A stretch of 64,000 nucleotides of DNA. Origin: Erythrophleum ivorense (lineage: Eukaryota; Streptophyta; Magnoliopsida; Fabales; Fabaceae). A model generated the notes under the pieces. The model made no database searches, was not told the origin of the DNA, and was given only the letters and a program-made list of their open reading frames with translations. The stretch lies in contig JAIUCV010000654.1 in NCBI GenBank assembly GCA_026724425.1, forward strand, positions 124,001-188,000, read 5' to 3'. Positions 57,186 through 64,000 of the stretch are shown piece by piece. Both the position numbers and the translations under genes were made by a program. Every line of letters begins with the position of its first letter. Within the stretch, counting starts at the first letter, position 1.

Positions 57186-57726
57186 TGAATCGAGCTCCAC
57201 CATGGTGCCTCTTCTTCTCTTGCTGCTCCCTTCCAATTCATCTCTTACCTTCTCTTTCTTCTTACTCAGCCCGGTGGATGCCATAGCTATCGACAGATCT
57301 GTCTTCTTAGCCGCCTGTTTTTTCTTTTTTCTGGGCTTGAGTTTATTCCAAACTCCGACGACAAGTACATATATATATATATATTACTCTATTAAGAATC
57401 TCTTATTTCCCTAAGTAAATAGGAAATCTAACTTTTACTTTTCTTTCTTGTCTTTTCTTTTTTGGGTAAAATAACAGTTTTCCTTTTTTTCTGTTCTTCT
57501 TCGGTTTAGGACTTAAACTAGAACTAGTAGCGGACCCGCGCGTTTGCGCGATGGTACGTTATATTTTCATCAAGAAAAATAATAAACCTAATCAATAAAA
57601 CTTAAACCTCTCAAGGTGGTAGTTAATAAACTCCTTACAATAAAATGCATCTAACAAAATCATCCAAGAATTAAAAAACCATGAACGGTTTTTATATCTC
57701 TAAACCTGAAAACCCGAAAAAACCCG
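57186..57726 (+). repeat. Direct duplication, copy 2 (F-box 5' fragment plus Helitron-like end)
   Basis: Copy of 42779-43318 with a shorter TA run. The F-box frame is cut after 33 codons on the minus strand, so it is a dead fragment. Confidence 0.85.
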
Positions 57727-57855
57727 GTTTCCTATCTTCTCTCTAACATCCTGCAGAAAAAAAAAAAAAAAAAAAAAAACAAGATTTCCGGTTGAGAGAT
57801 CATTGCACAAAACCAATAACTTTTTCTAGTTTCACAAGTGGCAGATTGTGGTTAC

Positions 57856-58388
57856 CAAGAGATCGAGTCGGTGAACATTAAAGACATCTTTCATAGAGTG
57901 AGAATCATATCCTGAAATGTAAGTCTTGTATGCTTCTTTAGCTGACAGGCTCAATGCAGTGTTTTCACTCATCATCTTCTCCTGCATTTTAAAAAAAAAA
58001 AAAAAAAAAAAGACTCATCATCCAATGCAGTGTTTTCACTCCCACTGCTTTCCTCCACTCTGTTATCGCTTTCCTTTTCTTCTTCTTCGAGCTTCGCTTT
58101 TTTATTCTTCTTCTTCTTCTTCGGTTCTTCATCACTTATCGCTGTGATTTCTTCTTCGCCATTGTCTTGTTCTACGAGCTTCACTTTTTCACTCTTCTTC
58201 TTCTTCTTCTTTTTCTTCTTCAGCTCTTCATCACTTGTCGCTCTTATTTCTTCGCTCTCTTCGTCATCCACCGCTGGCTGCTCTAATTTCTTCGCTTCGT
58301 CTCTGGCTCTTTTCTTACTCTTCTTCTTCTTCTCCTTCTTCATCTCTTCCATTTCGGATGAATTCTGTTCCAAATCCGAATTCGCCAT
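57856..58388 (-). pseudogene. DEAD-box RNA helicase (RH27/HAS1-like) pseudogene with core deleted
   Basis: Exon 1 from 58388 reads MANSDLEQNSSEMEE and a long Lys/Glu tail, the typical basic-acidic N-terminus of plant RH27-like helicases. Exon 2 (57981-57856) reads SENTALSLSAKEAYKTYISG then YDSHSMKDVFNVHRLDL, the C-terminal signature of that family. The 400-plus-residue helicase core (GKT, DEAD, SAT, HRxGR motifs) is absent. A repeated AGTGAAAACACTGCATTG at both junction sides (about 58005-58022 / 58022-58040, and 57953-57970) suggests recombination between them. A poly(T) run (57988-58010) lies between. Confidence 0.8.
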
Positions 58389-58552
58389 GATTGCTTACTC
58401 GCCGCCAAATCCACTACTCTTATCGGATTTAGATATCCAAATTCGTCTGCTGATTACACAACACCCAAACCAGAATTCGTAAACAATTGCGGCAGAGAAA
58501 GGTACAGTAAAATCGAGCTGCGACATTTCTCTAAACACAAAATTTTTATACC

Positions 58553-59905
58553 TCAACTATTTTGGTGTGCAAATATGTATCCGAACTATATGAAATCCTG
58601 TTTTTAATACCCCAACTTTTCTTCGTTTGGTCAAAACATGTCTTGACAACGGAAAAACAGCCATTTAGTGCCCCAACTATCGTCAGATGTGTCATTTCGT
58701 ACCTCAACTATTTTGGTGTGCAAATATGTACCCGAACTATATGAAATCCTGTTTTTTAATACCCAACTTTTCTCCTGGTCAAAACATGTCTTGACAATTT
58801 TTCTGTTAGTCAAACTCACGATTCTGTTAAATGGAGATAACTCAGTCGCCACGTAAGCTGTCATGGATGTCAAAAACGACGTCGGACCAAAACGAAAATA
58901 AAAATTAATTTTTCTGGGTTATAATCCAATTTTGGTTTGATTCCGGTTCAATCAAATTAGACCATGTAATCATTTTCGGTTTACTAAAACCAATTGATTT
59001 AATAATATTCAATCAATTTTCTTTCTCGATTAAACACAATTTCTGAATACAACATTATCAATTTCTTCTTCTTCTTCGAGACCCAATCTTCGTATTCTAA
59101 TGGTCTAATCTCAGTTCATCTTCCTCTTGAAGAATAACTGGTCTTCTTTCCATCAGATTAATAACTGCTCTCTCTGATCCTCGACCTTGTCCAATTTTGT
59201 TCTAATCCCTGATTTTAATTTAATACCCAAATTCGTTATCTCTTGCAGATTGCTAGAAACTCCTTCATAGCTACATCCACCATTTACGCTTCCACCGAAT
59301 TCAATTTCTCAAACATTTCTCTTCCCGATCGAAGAAGCTTATGCTATGCAGCAGCTTCATTGTCGCCTTCTGTGTACAATTGCTTTCTTTTTGCATAGAT
59401 ACATAAAATTGAATTTATTTGCTGAGAAACGATATTGAAACGAAGATATAAAATTGTGGATTAGCATCTCATAGAATACTCACGATTTGGGTCTCTCAAA
59501 GAAGAAGAGGAATATGAATTGAGAAATTAGGTTTAATTGAGAAAGAAAATAAATTTGAGTGAATATTATTAAATCAATTGGTTTTTCTTTTTTGAGCAAA
59601 AATCAATTGGTTTTAGAAAACGAAAATAGGTAACACAGTTTAATTTGATTGAACCGGAATCAAACCGAAATTGGACTATAATAAAATCAATTTTATTTTC
59701 GTTTTGGTCAAAACTACGTCGTTTTCTCCTTTTTACGGAATTGTGAGTTTGACTAGAAAAATTGTCAATGCATGCTTCGGCCAAATGGAGAAAAGTTGGG
59801 GTATTGAAAACATGATTTCATATACTTCGGATACATATTTGCACACCAAAATAGTTGAAGTACGAAATGACATATCTGACAATAGTTAGGGCAAATGGCC
59901 GTTAA
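58553..59905. mobile_element. Non-autonomous DNA element with long terminal inverted repeats
   Basis: About 58660-59040 is reverse-complementary to 59540-59900 (for example GTGTGCAAATATGTACCCGA against TCGGATACATATTTGCACAC). A partial copy of the left arm is also tandemly repeated at 58553-58649. Tips resemble GTTAACGGCCATTT. Superfamily not certain; a long-TIR MULE is plausible. No transposase is seen. Confidence 0.6.
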
Positions 59906-60258
59906 CCCGTGTAGATGCTTGTGTGGATTTAAAATATGATACTAAAACATGTTTTAAAGATACATGAGATTTTGATGGAATGAGGATATAACTCTATGGA
60001 GAGTATGGTTGATGATTAATTTGTATGAGCTGTTGATGGATACATATACAGTTAGGGGATGTACTATGTAAATTTCAGCGATCCAAGAGGTCTCCAAAAC
60101 TCTTTGTTTTTTTGGTACTCTGGTTATCTCAATGGTGCAATTGATGTTGCTTCTCAAGACATCGGTCAGTTGGAGAGCAAATTATCTGGTTACTCTTGAT
60201 TTCAATGCACGATTCTTTTTAAAGGTAATGGCCTTGGTCACATGAAACAGTTAGACTA
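59906..60258. other. Spacer with a possible exon fragment
   Basis: On the plus strand VNFSDPRGLQNSLFFWYSGY and LNGAIDVASQDIGQLESKL (about 60070-60200) look protein-like but lack a start and match no family I recognise. Confidence 0.25.
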
Positions 60259-61096
60259 GGGATGTTAATGTTGGGTAATTACCCATAGGGTACCCTACAC
60301 CCTTAAAATAAATCAAGCCCATTACCCTCCTTTTTGTTAACAAAATTTTAAGGGTAGAAAACATGCGGATACCCTTAATACATGGATCTTATTAGGATTA
60401 ACCTAACAAATTTAGGGTACCCATAGGGTTTTTTTTTGTTTTAATAACTTATGTGTTAACCATACTAATCTTTGATCGATTTGAAAGGAAAACATGATTT
60501 CACGATTTTAACAGGAAAACATGATTTCACAGTTTTTACGGGTTTTACGTTTTTACAGATTTTTCCAGAAAACATGATCGCACTGTTTTTACGGTTTTTT
60601 TTACGGATTTTACGGATTTTACAGATTTTGCTGGAAAACATGATTTTGCGGTTTTTATGGTTTTTACGAATTTTGACAGAAAACATGATTTTGAGTTTCT
60701 GGCGAAAAACGTGATTTTGCGGTTTTGGCGGAAAAACGTTATTTCCCTGAAAAACATGATTTTGGGGTTTTGGCAAGAAAAAGTTATTTTAGGGTTTTGG
60801 CGGAAAATGTGATTTTGCGGTTTTGGCGGAAAAACCTTATGTCCCTTAAAAACATGATTTTGGGGTTTTGGCGAGAAAAATATTAATGTTAATATTAATG
60901 TTAATTAAGCATTAACAAATAAAAAGACAAAAAAACAGTTAGGGTATCCTTAGGTACCCTAAAAGCTTGATGGTTTTTTCTGGATTACCCTATTGGTACT
61001 AGGGTATTTTCATGACTTTCTAAACTATGATACTTTATAAAAGGATTATTTCAAGGTTAGGGTAGGATAGGGTTATTTTACCCTACACAACATCCC
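60259..61096. mobile_element. Non-autonomous hAT-like element with internal minisatellite
   Basis: Ends GGGATGTTAATGTTGGGTAA and, reversed, GGGATGTTGTGTAGGGTAA; TAGGGATGT-type tips suit plant hAT elements. GACTA flanks both sides (60254-60258, 61097-61101), shorter than the 8-bp duplication expected. No transposase. Confidence 0.5.
60480..60880 (+). repeat. Minisatellite GGAAAACATGATTTTGCGG
   Basis: About 13 degenerate units of 25-35 bp built on AAAACATGATTT and GGTTTTGGCG. Confidence 0.8.
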
Positions 61097-61101
61097 GACT
61101 A

Positions 61102-61574
61102 CTGATTATTGAACCCTCCCATAGGGAATTTGGGATTTCGTACAACAGTTGCTATAACATAGGACAAAGATCAACGTGATAGGTAAAATATTTCAGGAGA
61201 ATCTGCTACCACTAAACTTCATAATGTCTTAGACTTTAGCCTGACAGTTTGTACAAACTACAAAGAACTTTATGGAACTTTATGGAGATACAATTTAAGG
61301 TCTATAAAAATTTATAATCATTCAATTGCAACGTTAAAATTCAATTGCAGCCCGGTGCGAAAAAAGCACTTAGTTAAGAATATTATTAAATTTCATTTTT
61401 AGTATTTTTTTTTGACATAATTTCATTTTTAGTAATTAAAATACAAATTTTAGGCTGTAGTGCTGCTATGCACGGTATTGTTAATGTATACTATGCATTT
61501 ATTTATTTTAAAATATATCTATAAATATATGTTGTTTCCCTTTTTACAATGAAAAAAATGTTATTTTGAAGGTT
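61102..61574. other. Intergenic
   Basis: AT-rich. No gene seen. Confidence 0.5.
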
Positions 61575-62478
61575 TTTCTTCTTTTTTTTTCTCTGAAAAT
61601 GTTAAGTCAAAGTCAAGAGGAACTAAGAGAGAGTTTAAGAAAACCAAAACCATTTGTAAAAGGAAATTTAAGAAAGCCACCATTTGTGGAACCATCTGCG
61701 TGTGAGAGAGAGAGAGAGCGAGAGAGAGAATCAAGAGCTGCAATACAGTGTATGATTGTTCTTAAAAAGATTACCTTGATTCTTTCTTCTCTGCCTGGCT
61801 TTGTAAGCAATTTGGTAAGATTTCAGAATTGTTTATTACACTTTGCGCTCGCTCGAGACTGTGCCTCTGTTAAAGACAACATAAACTCTTAAAATACCTC
61901 CTTAACTACACCTCTAATCATAAGTAAGCAAAGCTTACCTCATCTGTAATTATCGGAATGCTGTTTCTGATGAGTTCCAGTTCTCTCCTCTTAAACTCAA
62001 TCTGATAACGAATGCGAGCTTGCTGGCTGGATTTCATCGTTAGTATTATCCAGAGCTCTTTCCGCTGTACCGATTTCAGTGACAAGGTTCCCCTCATTAG
62101 TCGTCAATGTGTCGATATTGGTCTGCATACGGCCCATAGCACCACTCATCGTCCTTGCCTTCGTTCCACAGAAGTAGTTTCTAATCCACTCAAACATGTC
62201 TGCAATTGAAATTCCATAAAAAAAATTGTAGTGAAACATGAACAAACACAGATTCCAAAAATAGCTAACGATAAGAGCTCATACACCACGATTCCCAAAA
62301 TCGAGCTCAGATATATGACCAAGAATAGCTAACAATAAGAGAGATTTGAGATCAAACAGGATGCGATTCCCAAATTCGAAGGAGAGAAAGGAACGACGGT
62401 GAGTTCAATAGCGAAGCGCCTCTGAGAGAGGAACGAGTGATTTTATTGTTTGTGGTTTTATGAACAAACTCTCTCTAG
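61575..62478 (-). repeat. Inverted duplication, copy 2
   Basis: Reverse-complement partner of 2450-3455, close to identical over most of its length. Confidence 0.8.
61815..62197 (-). pseudogene. Broken copy of the small coiled-coil gene
   Basis: It starts like the intact gene (MFEWIRNYFCGTKART, Cys to Tyr at residue 8). A four-base duplication within CCAGCCAGC (about 62025) shifts the frame after TNDEIQ, ending at PASSHSLSD. Further down, exon 2 has an extra base near 61853 and a 14-base loss at the former stop region. It is therefore dead, whereas the partner at 2792 is open. Confidence 0.8.
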
Positions 62479-62866
62479 AAGGAAATTACTAGTAAGAATT
62501 ACTATATTAACTATGTTAAATTTACATAATCCTTTTGCCTATATGTTCCAAAAAGAGAATTAGGAAACCATAACCGGCCAAAATAAATAAAAAGCTTCGG
62601 CCTTTCCTCTTCTTCCTTCCTCTCTACGCTCTGCTCCAGAGTCATCTCCCTAGTTTTTTCCAAGTAAGTTCCTTTGATTTTCTACTCAGATCTATATTGC
62701 TTTGTTTGTCTCCATCTGGAATTGGTTAGTCTTAGCATCCTTGAACGGATTGGTAAACCCTAAATTTATGTTGTAGAAAGAAAGAAGTCTCCTTAGATTT
62801 GTGGGGAATCTTATTAACCCTACTCTGTTTCTTTTGATCTAGTTCGTTTCTTCATCGCCGGTAACT
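62479..62866 (+). promoter_or_regulatory. Promoter and 5' UTR of the gene at 62867
   Basis: A CT-rich leader (TTCCTCTTCTTCCTTCCTCT) about 62597 and a likely UTR region precede the ATG. No second gene. Confidence 0.4.
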
Positions 62867-63509
62867 ATGTTTGCGGATTGTTTCGCCGGGAAACACGAGA
62901 AGAAGATTAAAATTTGTCAAGAAGCAATAGACGCGCTAAACAAGGTATGATGATTCTCTGTTTCAGATGTTTACTGGATTTGAACAATTGTAACTACTTT
63001 TTAAGCTAACAATTACCTGAGAGTTGTATATGTTCCCATCACATTCATGTCAGGGGCTTGCTGTGGTTGCAAAAAATGAGAAAAAATACCTGGACTTGGC
63101 TGTCAGAAGCCGTGAGGAAGTCAGGAAACTTGAGAGCTGTTGCCAAGATAAAACAAATAACAAGGGTAAACTCAAACCAAACCCCAACAATTATATGACC
63201 ATATCTTTTGATTTTAACTCTACAAGTTTCAATCCAGAAATTTTAAGGTTGTGGCAAGAGGCGTGGAGCTTTTTAAAATTGGCTAATGACATTGCAGACA
63301 TTGCGCGGCCTGCTCGTGAAGAGGTGAGGTTTTTCCATTTCAGCTTTTTTTATTTATAAGTTTGCTTATATTGAAGACTCTGACTGAACTTTTGAGTAAT
63401 CACCATCTTCGTGAAACAGTTGGCTTTGTTCGAAAGTCTCAAAGAAAGAGAGATTGAAGCGTTGCAGCATGAAGCTCTCACCACCGCACGAAAGTTGACT
63501 TTGAGCTGA
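62867..63509 (+). CDS. Small charged coiled-coil protein (about 145 aa), three coding exons, function unknown
   Basis: Exons 62867-62944, 63054-63323 and 63420-63509 (sites AAG/GTATGATG, GTCAG, GAG/GTGAGG, AACAG), phase 0. The product starts MFADCFAGKHEKKIKICQEA and has helices rich in Lys/Glu (VVAKNEKKYLDLAVRSREEV, LWQEAWSFLKLANDIADIAR), ending RKLTLS. A possible 72-nt in-frame intron (about 63168-63239, GGTAAACTC ... CAATCCAG) would remove 24 low-complexity codons. Like the gene at 2792 it begins MF-x-x-CF-x-G, so they may be distant members of one small family; that is speculative. No known domain is assigned. Confidence 0.6.
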
Positions 63510-63636
63510 AGTGGAGTCCTGAAATCAATAGAAGAGGAAAGGCAAAGAATCTGTATCATTTGAAGGGTTTGCCGTTTGTAGCTAGAAGTCGTTTAAATAA
63601 GCTGAGATTGTTCTCAGAAGTCTTTTATGCAGTTAT

Positions 63637-63781
63637 TGAGTTGTAAATCCTGAGCGTGATGAGCTTAGAGAGAGAGTGGCCATGAGAGTCTCTCCTAGAT
63701 CGCTATGAGATCTTGGTTTACAGCTTTGTAATTCCATTTCTTAATCATACTATTCAGCTACACAGAGTTGTAGAGTCTATC
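63637..63781 (+). repeat. Relic Reina-like LTR end
   Basis: ATTGAGTTGTAAAT, GAGCGTGATGAGCT, CGCTATGAGATCT and TAGAGTCTATCA follow the same order as the 3' part of the Reina LTR (30940-31088), with clear divergence. No internal element follows. Confidence 0.6.
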
Positions 63782-64000
63782 AGATGGTCAATCCGCATTT
63801 TAGGTGTATGTTATGATATCTATAACTTTTTTTCTTTTCAACAGTGAATGTTAAAGAGGAAACCAAACGCAAACCACGAGAGTGCATAAACGCATTGGCA
63901 CATCGATTGGGAATGAAAGTAAGACTTACATCAACGTGAGTTAGAATTTCACGGAACAATAACAACAACATATCAAGAACTGAAGCTACTCAGACCAAAA
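63782..64000. other. Window end, no gene recognised
   Basis: Short non-coding stretch. Confidence 0.4.

Noticed and set aside
58030..58482. Plus-strand Ser/Phe-rich frame of 150 codons
   Set aside because: Antisense to the Lys/Glu-rich helicase N-terminus, with composition mirrored from it.
1..64000. tRNA and rRNA genes
   Set aside because: No cloverleaf or rRNA core sequence was recognised. TGGTATCAGAGCC sites are retroelement primer sites.

Overview
This is a nuclear plant window, most likely from a Brassicaceae species. Spliceosomal introns, a DUF674 gene, an F-box/FBA gene, a P-class PPR remnant, an RH27/HAS1-like DEAD-box remnant, Helitron ends of the CTAG type and a ULP1-carrying MULE all point that way. 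Host genes are few, short or broken. About two thirds of the sequence is transposon-derived, as in pericentromeric or gene-poor arm DNA.

Layout. 1-2112: 5' end of a minus-strand Ty3/gypsy element with a frameshifted gag, beside a relic Tekay LTR. 2440-4672: a small coiled-coil gene and a broken PPR gene. 5143-10710: a tandem duplication hosting a 3'-truncated minus-strand Tekay chromovirus. 10804-12328: a nested-palindrome MULE-type element with a 9-bp target duplication. 12340-20270: AT-rich intergenic DNA with a probable CACTA element and duplicated promoter blocks, ending at a 95-aa orphan gene (20269-20556). 21628-22480: one arm of an inverted duplication whose other arm (31871-40711) was split by a Tekay insertion. 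23242-31592: a three-exon DUF674 gene on the minus strand, with a Helitron in intron 2 and a Reina-type chromovirus in intron 1. 32283-40273: a complete, very young Tekay element (TSD AAGTG). 41597-42877: an intact F-box gene. 43803-46007: a truncated copia element. 46243-56613: a 10.4-kb MULE of the ULP1-carrying type, with a transposase, a GRF-finger/coiled-coil gene and a five-exon DUF1985-C48 protease gene. 57186-58388: a copied F-box 5' end and a helicase pseudogene with its core deleted. 58553-61100: two non-autonomous DNA elements. 61575-63781: an inverted, broken copy of the 2.8-kb gene, then another small gene and a relic Reina-like LTR.

Most notable signals. (1) The MULE's non-coding DNA, but not its exons, is full of a short motif close to GGTAGAYTTRT, always pointing inward from each terminus. 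This resembles a binding-site array for an element-encoded protein. (2) Both Tekay copies carry a 116-bp intron at the gag/protease junction whose removal fuses gag to pol, and conserved splice sites inside the LTR. (3) The Tekay LTRs carry clusters of a 14-bp palindrome, GTGTCGATCGACAC. (4) The MULE at 10.8 kb is a palindrome of palindromes around a duplicated promoter-like cassette.

All calls are by reading only. Family names rest on motifs and remembered family features, not on searches.
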